This document shows positions 43,797 to 53,401 of a stretch of DNA of 64,000 bases, one piece after another. Source of the stretch: Pedobacter alluvionis (GTDB lineage: Bacteria > Bacteroidota > Bacteroidia > Sphingobacteriales > Sphingobacteriaceae); contig NZ_RCCK01000011.1 in NCBI RefSeq assembly GCF_003664035.1, positions 186,001 to 250,000 on the forward strand, written 5' to 3'. Position numbers and translations under genes: made by a program. The first letter of the stretch is position 1, and every line of letters starts with the position of its first letter. The notes beneath the pieces are model-generated. The model was not told the DNA's origin. It did no database searches and saw only the letters and a list, made by a program, of their open reading frames with translations.

Positions 43797-43839
43797 TTTC
43801 ATTTTGATAAAAACCCTTCCAAAATGAAAAGGTTTTTTT
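43797..43839 (+). terminator. Strong hairpin with T-run, no gene directly upstream
   Basis: TTTCATTTTG pairs perfectly with CAAAATGAAA, then GGTTTTTTT follows. The nearest plus-strand gene ends 590 nt upstream, beyond the tandem repeat elements. The rest of the gap to 44163 has no recognisable gene. Confidence 0.5.
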
Positions 43840-44163
43840 GCTTTAAACAACCACAAAAACGCCCTATAAACCTAAAATACAACAACTTAAACAACAAGAC
43901 AATATACTGGCATAGCTATTGACTACAGGCTAAACAGATGCTATTTATTTAACATTTGTTATATAACTTAGTTAATCAGGAAACAGATTTAATTATAACC
44001 TATTTTTACACAAAAAAGAGTGAAATTGCCTTACGTTAATAGCGAAAATTTCTTAGCCCTTTGCGGTTAACTACAACACAATGAAACCATCAATGATTTG
44101 CAAAATTTCACAATAAATAAGTAAATCATGATAGCTTGATCACCATTTAAAAAATAAAAACAG

Positions 44164-45915
44164 ATGAAAATAAAAACCAAGCTTCGCCTCGGATTCGGGT
44201 TTCTCTTTATAATCGTTTTATCATTCGGATTAATTGCGCTCTTTTTCTTAAACGAGCTTTCCAATAAATCGAAGGTAATTCTTAAAGACAACTATAAATC
44301 GTTGAAATATGTTGCCGCTATGCGGAATGTAATCGATCAGAACCGACTTCCATTAAGCAGCACTCAACTGGCTGTATTTAAGGAAAACTTGCAAAACGAA
44401 GGATTAAACATTACCGAACATGGCGAAAAAGTGGCTTTCCAGAAATTAGAAGCGGCTTTTAACTTATTAACCAGTCCGCAATCGTTAACCATCAAAGAAA
44501 ATAGCATTAAAAATTTACGCGTTGCACTACAAAATATTGAACAGGTAAATTTGAAGGCCATTTACGATAAAAATGAGTTGGCTAACGAAACCGCATCAAG
44601 GGCAAACCTCTATATTATGATCGCCGCGACGCTGAGTTTTATCATCCTCTTTACATTTATTGTCAATTTCCCGGGTTTTGTAGCCAATCCACTTGCCGAG
44701 TTTAGTGCAGCAATTAAGCAAATCAGTCGTAAAAATTATAAACAGCGTTTGCATTTCGAAAACGAAGATGAATTTACAGAACTGGCAAACTCCTTTAACG
44801 GAATGGTGGTTAAATTAAATGAATGGGAAAACAGTAACTTATCTAAAATCAAATCCGAAAAGTCGCGCATCGAAGCCATTATTGCACAAATGCAGGATGC
44901 CATTATCGGCTTAAATGAGAAGGGTGAAGTGCTTTTTTTAAACCATCTGGCCGCAAAACTGATGAGTCTGGATGAAGACAAGGTTATTGGTCAAAATGTA
45001 GCCGAACTGATACAAAAAAATGAGTTGCTTAAACGGATTATTAAACCTGAGACCAACGATAATACCTTAAAAATTTATACTGATGATAAAGAATCTTATT
45101 TCCTGCTGGAAAATCGCGAAATCATCATCCCAAATTATGAAGAGCAAGACAATAGCACATTAATTGCTTCATCTAAATCTGCAGGAAGCGTTTACACCTT
45201 AAAAAATATTACGCAGTTTAAAGAGCTTGATGAAGCCAAGACAAATTTTATTGCAACCGTTTCGCATGAGCTGAAAACACCGCTTTCATCGATTAAAATG
45301 AGTTTGAAATTGCTCAACGATGAGCGCGTGGGCATGATGAACGAAGAGCAGCACGAGTTACTTAACCACATTAAAGAGGATAGCGACAGATTGTTAAAAA
45401 TTACCAGCGAACTGCTGGACCTCTCGCAGGTAGAAACAGGTAATTTAAAACTCACATTTGCCGTAACCAAACCTGAAGAAATTGTGAGTTATGCTATTGA
45501 TGCTGTTAAATTCCAGGCTGAACAGAAATTGATTCAACTGGTGCTTAACTGCGACCAAAACTTACCAAATGTAAATGCCGATATTCAGAAAACGGCCTGG
45601 GTAATGGTTAACTTTTTATCTAATGCATTGCGATACAGTTCAGAAAAATCGAAGGTAATTATTGATGTGTTTCAAAAAGACAATTTTATTGAATTCTCTG
45701 TCCGTGATTTTGGAAAAGGCATTGACGAAAAATACCAAAAAAGACTATTCGACAGGTATTTCCAGGTACCAACAGATGGTCAGAATAAATCGGGTTCCGG
45801 ATTGGGGCTTGCCATTTCTAAAGATTTTATCGAAGCCGAAAACGGAAAAATATGGGTGATAAGTGCCATTGGTGAGGGCAGCAAGTTTTGTTTTAGTTTA
45901 CCGGTTGTAGAGTAG
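44164..45915 (+). CDS. Membrane sensor histidine kinase (HAMP-PAS-HisKA-HATPase)
   Basis: This is a 583-residue inner-membrane kinase. Helices at about 11-30 and 149-172 flank a ~115-residue periplasmic sensor. HAMP spans about 170-223 and a PAS domain about 235-355. The phospho-accepting His368 lies in ATVSHELKTPLSS. The ATPase domain shows the N-box NFLSNALRY, G1 DFGKGI, F-box FDRYFQV and G2 GSGLGLAIS. All catalytic motifs look intact. No response regulator gene is adjacent, so this is an orphan kinase with unknown partner and signal. Confidence 0.93.
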   Translation: MKIKTKLRLGFGFLFIIVLSFGLIALFFLNELSNKSKVILKDNYKSLKYVAAMRNVIDQNRLPLSSTQLAVFKENLQNEGLNITEHGEKVAFQKLEAAFNLLTSPQSLTIKENSIKNLRVALQNIEQVNLKAIYDKNELANETASRANLYIMIAATLSFIILFTFIVNFPGFVANPLAEFSAAIKQISRKNYKQRLHFENEDEFTELANSFNGMVVKLNEWENSNLSKIKSEKSRIEAIIAQMQDAIIGLNEKGEVLFLNHLAAKLMSLDEDKVIGQNVAELIQKNELLKRIIKPETNDNTLKIYTDDKESYFLLENREIIIPNYEEQDNSTLIASSKSAGSVYTLKNITQFKELDEAKTNFIATVSHELKTPLSSIKMSLKLLNDERVGMMNEEQHELLNHIKEDSDRLLKITSELLDLSQVETGNLKLTFAVTKPEEIVSYAIDAVKFQAEQKLIQLVLNCDQNLPNVNADIQKTAWVMVNFLSNALRYSSEKSKVIIDVFQKDNFIEFSVRDFGKGIDEKYQKRLFDRYFQVPTDGQNKSGSGLGLAISKDFIEAENGKIWVISAIGEGSKFCFSLPVVE

Positions 45916-46039
45916 ATTCTGTTCTTTTTAACCGCAAAGGGCGCTAAGTTTACGCAAAGTGTCGCAGAGGCAAAATGGAAGAAATAAGATAAAAAATGGA
46001 TAGTGGAAAACGGCATCGCTGAACGCAACACGCCCTGCG

Positions 46040-46516
46040 CTACACAATATACGGCTCCATTTCCTTATCAATACTTTTACGCAATTCCATTAATTTAATG
46101 GCATAACCATGCATGGCAATTTCTTTCTCGGTTTTGGGTTTAAAAGCCGGAATTGCCTTCGGCTGCCCATTGTCATCTACTGCAACAAAAACAATAATAC
46201 AGTGGGTATTCTTCACAAAATCGGTTTGACCTACTGGTTTAGAAAAAGCATCAACGGCAATATGCATACTGGTTTTACCGGTATAAATAATGCGTGCCTC
46301 CATTTTAACCAAATGCCCGATATGAACCGGGTGAAAAAACCTGATTCCGCCAACATAAACCGTTACACAATAGGTTTGGCTCCACTGCAAGGCACAGGCA
46401 AAAGCAGCCTGATCAATCCACTTCATCATCATCCCACCATGCACTTTACCTCCATAGTTAACATCAGAGGGTTCGCTTAAAAATTGAAGTTCGATGTGGT
46501 TTTTGGTTCTGGCCAT
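46040..46516 (-). CDS. Acyl-CoA thioesterase, hotdog fold
   Basis: This 158-residue cytoplasmic enzyme resembles the YciA/BFIT-type hotdog acyl-CoA hydrolases. The family signature is seen in NYGGKVHGGMMMKWIDQAAFA, and the beta-sheet strand IRFFHPVHIGHLVKMEARI follows. The C-terminal ~30 residues are charged. It would hydrolyse acyl-CoA to free acid and CoA; chain-length preference is not readable. It is transcribed alone. Confidence 0.9.
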   Translation of the reverse strand: MARTKNHIELQFLSEPSDVNYGGKVHGGMMMKWIDQAAFACALQWSQTYCVTVYVGGIRFFHPVHIGHLVKMEARIIYTGKTSMHIAVDAFSKPVGQTDFVKNTHCIIVFVAVDDNGQPKAIPAFKPKTEKEIAMHGYAIKLMELRKSIDKEMEPYIV

Positions 46517-46761
46517 GGTAATAATGCTGTTAAATTTGCTTTTTTAATGTATTTGCTAAGATATTATAAAATAAGATATTTTTCTGCGGTCAGCTGTTAT
46601 GATCTGTTAAGGTGACCCGGCACAATAAACTGCAAAATACAAAAAATAGTCCCGCAGATTAAGATGATTACCGCAAATTGATTGTTTTTTGGTTATCAGT
46701 AAAATCTACGTGTAATAATCCTACTGGCAGCCACCATCCTGAAGGTCGGAATCCTTAAGTG

Positions 46762-46884
46762 TCAGTTGGTAACAGCTGACACCACAGCCGCCTCCTCACG
46801 TAACTCTTTCTTATAATCTTCGGCCATGGCTTCATCCATCTAAAAAAAATGGGCACAATTGGAACATTTTATTTCGGTAGGCAT
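46762..46884 (-). pseudogene. Remnant of a DUF2130-family gene (N-terminus)
   Basis: Reading the minus strand from ATG at 46884 gives MPTEIKCSNCAHFF, a stop, then MDEAMAEDYKKELREE in the same frame, with a final stop at 46762. This resembles the start of DUF2130 proteins, which open with a CxxC zinc-ribbon-like segment followed by an EExxxKELRE helix. The internal stop replaces the position after the second CxxC-like pair, and the remaining several hundred residues of such a protein are gone. I read it as a decayed gene fragment. The rest of the gap 46517-46970 has no gene. Confidence 0.5.
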
Positions 46885-46970
46885 ACATTATTTACCGCAG
46901 CGAGCACTGTGGATTACAAAGGTATTAAAGCTTTTTATGAATGTGTAAAGGAGTTTTGCACCATCGTACC

Positions 46971-47351
46971 TTAAAGCACTTTCGATCTGATTTCATGACC
47001 AGCGGCAAGGATTTTACTGACGGGGCATTTTGTTGCAATTTCTTCCAGTCTGATTTTCTGTTCTTCGTTAAGCACACCGGTACAGGTAATTTCTTCCAGA
47101 AATATCGTTTCGCCGTTTTCGGTATCAATGTTTACTTCCACCTCGATTTTATCAATTGGCCATTCTTTTCTATCGGCATACATCCTTAAGGTGATGGCTA
47201 CACACGAAGCTAAAGAGGCCATTAATAATCCTTTCGGGGCAAAACCTTTGTGTGTTCCTCCTAACTCTAAAGGTTCGTCTACTATAATATCATGAGAACC
47301 ATTGGTTACCGAACAGGCATAATGTTCTTGATTTATTGTTGCTTTTACCAT
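46971..47351 (-). CDS. OsmC-family peroxide-reducing protein
   Basis: OsmC/Ohr proteins reduce organic hydroperoxides with a cysteine pair. The 126-residue protein shows KGFAPKGLLMASLASCVAIT with the first Cys, and the second Cys in EIATKCPVSKIL, at the usual spacing. It is of the YhfA-like subgroup by length. No MarR-type OhrR regulator is adjacent. Confidence 0.9.
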   Translation of the reverse strand: MVKATINQEHYACSVTNGSHDIIVDEPLELGGTHKGFAPKGLLMASLASCVAITLRMYADRKEWPIDKIEVEVNIDTENGETIFLEEITCTGVLNEEQKIRLEEIATKCPVSKILAAGHEIRSKVL

Positions 47352-47590
47352 GTAAATTGATTTTAGTATTTCAAATATTGTGCTTTAACTTTAAACTTAA
47401 GTAAAAGTCTGGTCTTTTTTTTAACAGATGTTGGAATTTACAGCAGGGGCAATCCCGTCATTCGCAATAATTCTTAATTTCAATCAGGAGTTACTCCTTG
47501 TTGTTGTATGTTAAGAAAGATGCTAATTCCAATTCAAAAAACATGAAACATTATAACGTGCTAATTGTTGCTTTTAAAAAACACTACTAT

Positions 47591-47956
47591 ATGAAATACA
47601 GAAAGTTAATCGGAAAATATTTAAAGCACGAAACGGATAACAGTGCAAAAATAGCCCTTGCCTTAGTGGCTGGTTTAGCAGCTGGCGCAGTAATTAGTAT
47701 TTTATTTGCTCCGGATAGCGGTGCAGGCACGCGTGGAAAAATTGTTGGCGGGGCCAAAAACCTGCGTTATGGCTTCCAAGACAAATATAACCTGTTAAAA
47801 GAGAAAGTTTTTGGTGTAGAAGCCATTGAAGAAGACATTGTTGAGCATGAAGTGCCTCATTTTAAGCACACTGTTGCTAAAAAACGTAAATCAGATGTGA
47901 AAGAGATTCTGGAAAATGCCCATGAAAATGGTCAGGTAGAGGAAGGACAAGGATAA
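47591..47956 (+). CDS. YtxH-domain membrane protein
   Basis: From the ATG at 47591 the product has 121 residues and begins MKYRKLIGKYLKHETDNSAK. It has one glycine/alanine-rich membrane helix (ALALVAGLAAGAVISILFAP), immediately followed by the YtxH signature APDSGAGTRGKI, then a basic/charged helical tail. Longer starts upstream give no family match. YtxH proteins are stress-associated in several phyla but their function is not established. A perfect palindrome/terminator follows. Confidence 0.8.
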   Translation: MKYRKLIGKYLKHETDNSAKIALALVAGLAAGAVISILFAPDSGAGTRGKIVGGAKNLRYGFQDKYNLLKEKVFGVEAIEEDIVEHEVPHFKHTVAKKRKSDVKEILENAHENGQVEEGQG

Positions 47957-47981
47957 CAATATAAAGAGATCAATGTATCAT

Positions 47982-48016
47982 TTGCATGGATTAATTAATC
48001 CATGCAATCCTTTTTA
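47982..48016 (+). terminator. Terminator of the YtxH gene
   Basis: A 26-nt perfect palindrome centred on ATTAAT (47982-48007) is followed by TCCTTTTT. It lies 26 nt past the stop codon. Confidence 0.7.
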
Positions 48017-48057
48017 CCTATAAACAATTTCTTAGTTTTACGGGATAATATCTCCAT

Positions 48058-48807
48058 ATGATTTTTATCCTCTCGAAGATTCTGCTTTTCCTCATTAAAC
48101 CGATAGTTTGGATTTTTGTGCTTTTGATTTTTGCAGTTGCATCTAAGCAACCTAAACAAAGGAAAAGGTATTTATTATATACCTTGATTATCTTTTTCTT
48201 TTTCTCCAATGGTTTTATTGCTGGCAAAATAGTAAACGCTTACGTATCAGGCGACTATCCAAAATCCCAAAAATACGATGTTGGCATCGTACTGGGAGGT
48301 TTCTCGGGTTTAAATAAGCGAAATAATGAAATTGCTTTTAATGGGGCAGGAGATAGATTGTTCCAGGCAATTGCACTTTATAAAAAAGGATATATTAAGC
48401 AGATATTAATTAGTGGCGGAAACGCCAATATAATAGACTCACAAGTAAAAGAAGCTGATTTAGCCTTTAAATACTTAAAACTGATCGGCATTCCCGATAC
48501 TGCAATCCTGATTGAAAAGCGAAGCAGAAATACCGTCGAAAATGCCAGGTACAGCATGGCGCTCATTACTAAAAACAACCCAAATGCTAAAATTCTGGTA
48601 ATTACCAGTGCATGGCACATCCCAAGGGCAAAACTAATTTTTGATAAACAAGCCAAGCGTAATATTGAATATTATCCGACCAATTTTATGGGAAATACCG
48701 AATTTGAATTGGACAATTTAATTATTCCAAACGCTACTGCTTTAACAACATGGGAGTTGTTATTTAAAGAATGGATTGGATTAGCGGTAGACAGTTTTAG
48801 AGCCTAG
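48058..48807 (+). CDS. YdcF/SanA-like DUF218 family protein
   Basis: This 249-residue protein has two N-terminal membrane helices (about 4-26 and 38-58) and a DUF218 domain facing the periplasm or cytoplasm. DUF218 landmarks are YDVGIVLGG, DRLFQAIALYKKG, ILISGGN, SRNTVENARYS and VITSAWHIPRA. E. coli relatives (YdcF, SanA, ElyC) are linked to envelope integrity, but the biochemical role is not settled. It starts about 100 nt after the YtxH gene, beyond a terminator. Confidence 0.88.
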   Translation: MIFILSKILLFLIKPIVWIFVLLIFAVASKQPKQRKRYLLYTLIIFFFFSNGFIAGKIVNAYVSGDYPKSQKYDVGIVLGGFSGLNKRNNEIAFNGAGDRLFQAIALYKKGYIKQILISGGNANIIDSQVKEADLAFKYLKLIGIPDTAILIEKRSRNTVENARYSMALITKNNPNAKILVITSAWHIPRAKLIFDKQAKRNIEYYPTNFMGNTEFELDNLIIPNATALTTWELLFKEWIGLAVDSFRA

Positions 48808-48880
48808 TTTTGTTAATAGTAAAGTCATTAGTCAGCAGTAGAAATTAATGAACAACTGACCATTGAACTAATGAACTGCC

Positions 48881-49876
48881 TTATCCTTCAATCGCTTTCC
48901 AAAGCATATCTTTCAGCTCTAAAATATTCTTTTCAGCTACTGATGAGATAAATATCGATGGGATATTTGGCAAATCCTGTTTCATTTCTTCCATCAGTTC
49001 TTCATCTAACATATCCGATTTGGTAATGGCTAAAACGTGTGGCTTTTGCATTAATTCAGGATTGTAAGACTCCAGCTCACTTTTAAGGATTTCATATTCT
49101 TCTTTGATAGAACGGCTTGTATCAGCCGGAACCATGAACAACAGCACCGAATTTCGTTCTATATGACGCAGGAAACGGTATCCTAAACCTTTACCCTTTG
49201 ATGCACCTTCGATAATTCCAGGAATATCGGCCATTACAAAAGATTTTCCACCTCTGTAACTTACAATACCTAAATTAGGAACAATGGTAGTAAAAGGATA
49301 ATCGGCTATTTCTGGCTTAGCCGCCGAAACCACAGAAAGTAAAGTTGATTTTCCTGCATTTGGAAAACCAACCAGGCCAACATCGGCTAAAACTTTTAAT
49401 TCTAAAATGTTCCAAACCTCCTGTCCCTGCTCACCTGGTTGTGCAAAACGTGGTGTTTGCTGAACAGAATTTTTAAAATGCGCATTACCCAAACCTCCAC
49501 GGCCACCAGCTGTTAAAATCTTAGTTTCGCCATCTTTGGTTATTTCGAAAAGGATTTCTCCGGTTTCAGCATCTTTGGCAATGGTACCAAGCGGAACCTC
49601 TAAGATTTCATCCTTACCTTGTTTACCGAATTTATGGGAACTACCACCAGCACCACCATCTTCTGCGATGATATGCTTACGGTATTTAAGATGCAACAAT
49701 GTCCAGATATGAATACTGCCTTTAACGATAATGTGGCCGCCACGACCGCCATCACCACCGTCAGGGCCACCCATTGACGTTAAAATATCACGATGTAAAT
49801 GTGCCGAACCTGCCCCACCTTTACCAGAACGGCAACAAATTTTTACATAATCTACGAAATTCGAACCCTGTGACAT
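48881..49876 (-). CDS. obg: Obg-family GTPase (ObgE/CgtA)
   Basis: Obg is an essential ribosome-associated GTPase involved in 50S assembly and stress signalling. The 331-residue protein has the glycine-rich Obg fold (about 5-160, [15 protein letters not shown]) and a G domain with G1 [12 protein letters not shown]3 [10 protein letters not shown] and G4 AITKSDM. The C-terminal extension found in some phyla is absent. It follows adk on the same strand, a common order in Bacteroidota. Confidence 0.96.
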   Translation of the reverse strand: MSQGSNFVDYVKICCRSGKGGAGSAHLHRDILTSMGGPDGGDGGRGGHIIVKGSIHIWTLLHLKYRKHIIAEDGGAGGSSHKFGKQGKDEILEVPLGTIAKDAETGEILFEITKDGETKILTAGGRGGLGNAHFKNSVQQTPRFAQPGEQGQEVWNILELKVLADVGLVGFPNAGKSTLLSVVSAAKPEIADYPFTTIVPNLGIVSYRGGKSFVMADIPGIIEGASKGKGLGYRFLRHIERNSVLLFMVPADTSRSIKEEYEILKSELESYNPELMQKPHVLAITKSDMLDEELMEEMKQDLPNIPSIFISSVAEKNILELKDMLWKAIEG

Positions 49877-50011
49877 ATTTTAATATTGAAATGTTTTATT
49901 ATTGAAACGTTGAAATGACAACGTCTTTAAAATTAAAGAGTTATAACGTTTTAACATTATAACTCCTTTTATGTTTTGAATAACGGATCGGGAATTAATT
50001 AACGCCTTTCC

Positions 50012-50046
50012 TTTATACTGCTATCTGAACTTTATACTTTATACTG
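50012..50046. repeat. Degenerate 7-nt-periodic run at the adk 3' end
   Basis: Units TTTATAC, TGCTATC, TGAACTT, TATACTT and TATACTG follow in phase and run over the last codons of adk. Confidence 0.5.
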
Positions 50047-50607
50047 ATCAATTACAGCGCAAAGATCATTATAAACTGTTTCTATTTCACCAATTCCATT
50101 TACTTTATTCAACTTTCCCTGCTCCTCGTAATAAGGCAATACATGGATCGTTTTGTCAAAGTATTCTGAAATTCGCTTTTTCAGTTTTTCAGCATCATCA
50201 TCTGGACGACCACTGGTTTTATGACGCTCAGCAATACGTTTTGTTAACTCGTCCTGATCAACATCTAAAGCAATAACACCAGCAATTTTACTGCCTTTAC
50301 GCTCTAAAAATAAATCAAGCTCAATTGCTTGCGGAACGGTACGCGGAAATCCATCAAACACAAATCCCTTAGCATCAGGATTTTTATCTACCTCTTCTTC
50401 AAGCATGGCAATTGTAATGGCATCAGGAACCAATTCTCCGTCAGCTAACAATTGACTCACTTTTTTTCCTAATTCGGTTTCTCCTTTAACGTGTGCTCTA
50501 AAAAGATCGCCTGTTGAAACGTGTACCAACTGATATTTTGCAATCAGTTTTTCAGATTGGGTGCCTTTACCCGCCCCTGGAGGGCCAAAGAGAACTAAAT
50601 TAAGCAT
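50032..50607 (-). CDS. adk: Adenylate kinase, short form
   Basis: Adk interconverts ATP+AMP and 2 ADP. The 191-residue protein has the P-loop GPPGAGKGTQ (8-17), the AMP-binding GFVFDGFPRTVPQA and the RHKTSGRPDDD lid arginines. It is the short type without a zinc-binding lid, as expected for Bacteroidota. The last codons overlap a 7-nt-periodic run. Confidence 0.96.
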   Translation of the reverse strand: MLNLVLFGPPGAGKGTQSEKLIAKYQLVHVSTGDLFRAHVKGETELGKKVSQLLADGELVPDAITIAMLEEEVDKNPDAKGFVFDGFPRTVPQAIELDLFLERKGSKIAGVIALDVDQDELTKRIAERHKTSGRPDDDAEKLKKRISEYFDKTIHVLPYYEEQGKLNKVNGIGEIETVYNDLCAVIDQYKV

Positions 50608-51156
50608 TCAAGTTGTTTAGGTTATCTTCAAAAATTAAAAAAGCCTTATTCCTATGGCTCAGTTATAAGTAATATTCAAATCACTAAATAATAGGCCTAG
50701 ACATTGCTTACTTTCAAGGCTGCAAATATATAATTATTAATTTAGATGCCATTTAAAATTGATAATTTATTTAGAAAAGCGCTATTTTAATGACATTTAC
50801 CTTATTCTAAGAAGAATCTTATACCATTTTTATATTTGACCGAATTTCCCTCAAATACTAAGTCACATAACCAAAAGATTCTTTTTAAATTTCCATAAAG
50901 AATTTAAATGTTTGAAACAATTTCGCAGTTATATGAACCCATCAATATAAAAAAGACAATCCCAATCAATGCATCCTAAATTTAAGTGAACTTACAGGGC
51001 TTATAAATAGTAGAAACCAAATAGCCAATAACATCATTTAAGATATTTTTTTAAGGCAAAATTTAACCGATTTCATTTAAACAATTGGTCATAAATTCAA
51101 TTTTTGATCAATCTCTGCCTCGTTGCCTATTACAGTTCAATGAGTAACTATCCAAT
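50608..51156. other. AT-rich gap without recognisable gene
   Basis: This 549-nt gap separates housekeeping genes from the stress island. It is very AT-rich. I see no ORF with protein-like composition on either strand, no long palindrome and no array. Two short TATATTTGAC-like promoter matches occur but lead into no gene. Confidence 0.45.
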
Positions 51157-51708
51157 CTAATGGAGTGCCTGAACCTCTGAGAGGTTCCCGGTGAGCACCG
51201 GAAGTTTTTGTCTGGCCCACTCCCTTAATGCAGGATCTTTTGCCCCTTCTGAAGAAATCGCATTTACGTGAAATCCGATAAGCTGCTGATCCGATTCAAC
51301 AGTTAGCCGAACCAGTTCCTTCTTAAAGCTATCTCCTGTCAGTTTTTTTAATTCTAAAAGCCTTTCACGGTTTTGATCACTGATAGCAATGGAATAATCA
51401 GATCCAGTTATTCCTAACAGTAAATTCAACTCCAGAATGTATTTTTTTAAAAGCTCTACCCTCTTTTTTGCAAGTGCAGGAAAACGCGGATCAGCTGTTA
51501 CTTTCAAAAGTTCCACATTCAGAAGCTCCTGATAGTTGTGCTCAGGCACAGCCACTTCATAGAAGTCTTCCGATGTGACCATATATGCTCCTGTATCTTC
51601 CTTATGACAGGATGTACACAACAACCAGCAAAAAACAAATCCATACCCTATCGGCTTGAAGTGTCGCGAAAAAAAAAGATGGGTACAAAAAGCAAGTCGA
51701 ATCTCCAT
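51157..51708 (-). CDS. DUF4142-like lipoprotein
   Basis: This 183-residue precursor has an N-terminal hydrophobic segment with a possible lipobox cysteine (LLCTSCHKED), followed by an all-helical region that resembles DUF4142: NYQELLNVELLKVTADPRF, then a long charged helix and a final EWARQKLPVL helix. DUF4142 proteins are predicted secreted four-helix bundles, structurally similar to ferritin-like folds, with no proven role. The signal region is longer than usual (about 35 residues), so a downstream start is possible. It stands at the edge of the stress island. Confidence 0.6.
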   Translation of the reverse strand: MEIRLAFCTHLFFSRHFKPIGYGFVFCWLLCTSCHKEDTGAYMVTSEDFYEVAVPEHNYQELLNVELLKVTADPRFPALAKKRVELLKKYILELNLLLGITGSDYSIAISDQNRERLLELKKLTGDSFKKELVRLTVESDQQLIGFHVNAISSEGAKDPALREWARQKLPVLTGNLSEVQALH

Positions 51709-51844
51709 GGTTCTCTATTTGTTCGAAAAGCCTTTTTATTAGCTGATTTGCAGTATACTGAGAAGAGCAGTTAACAACAGCAGCAGAATAAAAAAGGAAT
51801 GGTTTAAAAGAGGATAAAAAATGAGGCTGTATCATAAATTGTAA

Positions 51845-51965
51845 TTCAATCTAATTTGTCATATTGAGCCTGTCAAAACGCCTTGTAAGTCACCTAAAAC
51901 AGGTCCTTTCACTTCGACTACGCTCAGTACAAGTTCACTCAGGGTAATAATTCTATTTTATGATA
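51845..51965. repeat. Intergenic inverted-repeat region
   Basis: This stretch holds fragments of the dispersed palindromes (ACTTCGACTACGCTCAGTAC and nearby CACTCAGGGT). An inverted pair ATCATAAATT-like/AATTTATGAT-like around 51830 and 51960 brackets it. No gene is present between 51709 and 51987. Confidence 0.35.
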
Positions 51966-51987
51966 CAGCTTCAGGTTTCATTATAAA

Positions 51988-53145
51988 TTAGGGCTTTAGA
52001 ACGACCTTAACGCAGTCTTCTTCCTTCTCATCAAAAATTTTATAGCCACGTGCGGCATCTTCAAGGGGAAGTGTATGGGTTATAATATCATCCAGCACTA
52101 CTTTACCCTCATCTACAAGCCCGATCAGCTTATCAATATAGTTGAGTACCGGTGCCTGCCCCTGCTTAATGGTAATACCTTTATCGAATATCCTAAAAAG
52201 CGGAAAATTATCATAAGGAGATCCATAAACGCCCATAATAGATACGGTTCCCATCCTTCGGACAGCCTCAAAACACATCTCAAGGACTTTGATTGATCCT
52301 TTTTCAAAATTTATCGTTGCCTTAACCTTATCTATAAAGCTGCGTTCAGGTTCAAAGCCAACTGCATCAACACATACATCGGCTCCCCGTCCACCAGTCA
52401 TTTCCCTGATGGCTGCTACAACATCAACTTTATGTGGATTGAGGATGTCGACATTGTTTACAGCTTTTGCCTTTTCCAATCTGTAGTCAAGCGGATCGAT
52501 CGCAATTACCCGGCTCGCTCCATTAATCCACGCTGCTTTCTGGGCCATTAAACCCACAGGCCCTGATCCAAAAATGGCCACCACCTCTCCTCCTTTAAGC
52601 TGTGCCCAGTCAATAGCCGACCAGCCTGTAGGAAAAATATCGGTCAGAAAAAGTGCCTGCTCATCACTTAAATGTGCCGGAACAATCCGCGGACTAATAT
52701 CTGCATAAGGTACCCGTACATATTGTGCCTGGCCGCCCGAATATCCGCCATACAGATCGGTATAGCCAAATAATGCGCCGCCTTTTTGGCTCATCAGATC
52801 CCCATTAGGGCCATAGTTTTTAAAATTCGAATTTTCGCATGCCGGAGATGCCTCATGTGTACAAAAAAAACATTTACCGCAAGAAATGGGAAAAGGAACC
52901 ACTACACGGTCGCCCCGCTTAAGATTGGTAATGGAAGCACCAACTTCTTCTACAATCCCCATAAATTCATGCCCCATAACCAACGGTTCTTTTTGTGGAA
53001 CTGCACCGCTTAAGATGTGGAGATCGGAACCGCAAATGGCAGTTGAGGTGACTTTCAGAATTACATCCCTTGGATCCAGAATTTCCGGATCGGGAACATT
53101 GTCTACCCGGATATCGCCAGGTTTGTGAAATACTGCTGCTTTCAT
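51988..53145 (-). CDS. Zinc-dependent alcohol dehydrogenase (formaldehyde-dehydrogenase-like)
   Basis: The 385-residue MDR-family enzyme has the catalytic-zinc segment TAICGSDLHILSG with MGHEFMGIVEEVG, and four cysteines for the structural zinc in SCGKCFFCTHEASPACENS. The NAD-binding motif is AIFGSGPVGLMAQKA. The overall pattern (GGYSGGQAQYVRVPYAD) is that of glutathione-independent formaldehyde dehydrogenase-like proteins often annotated as threonine or alcohol dehydrogenases. Substrate is not certain. It is alone on its transcript within the stress island. Confidence 0.9.
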   Translation of the reverse strand: MKAAVFHKPGDIRVDNVPDPEILDPRDVILKVTSTAICGSDLHILSGAVPQKEPLVMGHEFMGIVEEVGASITNLKRGDRVVVPFPISCGKCFFCTHEASPACENSNFKNYGPNGDLMSQKGGALFGYTDLYGGYSGGQAQYVRVPYADISPRIVPAHLSDEQALFLTDIFPTGWSAIDWAQLKGGEVVAIFGSGPVGLMAQKAAWINGASRVIAIDPLDYRLEKAKAVNNVDILNPHKVDVVAAIREMTGGRGADVCVDAVGFEPERSFIDKVKATINFEKGSIKVLEMCFEAVRRMGTVSIMGVYGSPYDNFPLFRIFDKGITIKQGQAPVLNYIDKLIGLVDEGKVVLDDIITHTLPLEDAARGYKIFDEKEEDCVKVVLKP

Positions 53146-53401
53146 AGTATTGATTTTAAGATATTGATGTTTAAACCTTGGTAAATCACCGGTGGTGTTA
53201 AATAATCAACAATGAAAAATCAGCTATGGTTTAGGTAATTTTCATTTTTAAAAACATTCAATCTGGTTTAATAAATCACCCTCACCATGCTTATTCTGGT
53301 TTGATTGGCTATAAGTAACAAATTAAATAGTAGTTACTAAGAATGCTTTTACGCAATAAATTGATCACACTAACTGAATGGATCAACTTTTTCTGAAGCT
53401 T

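Noticed and set aside
43205..44163. CRISPR array in the repeat-rich gap
   Set aside because: The two repeats are ~200 bp with inverted ends, not short regularly spaced units, and no cas genes are present.
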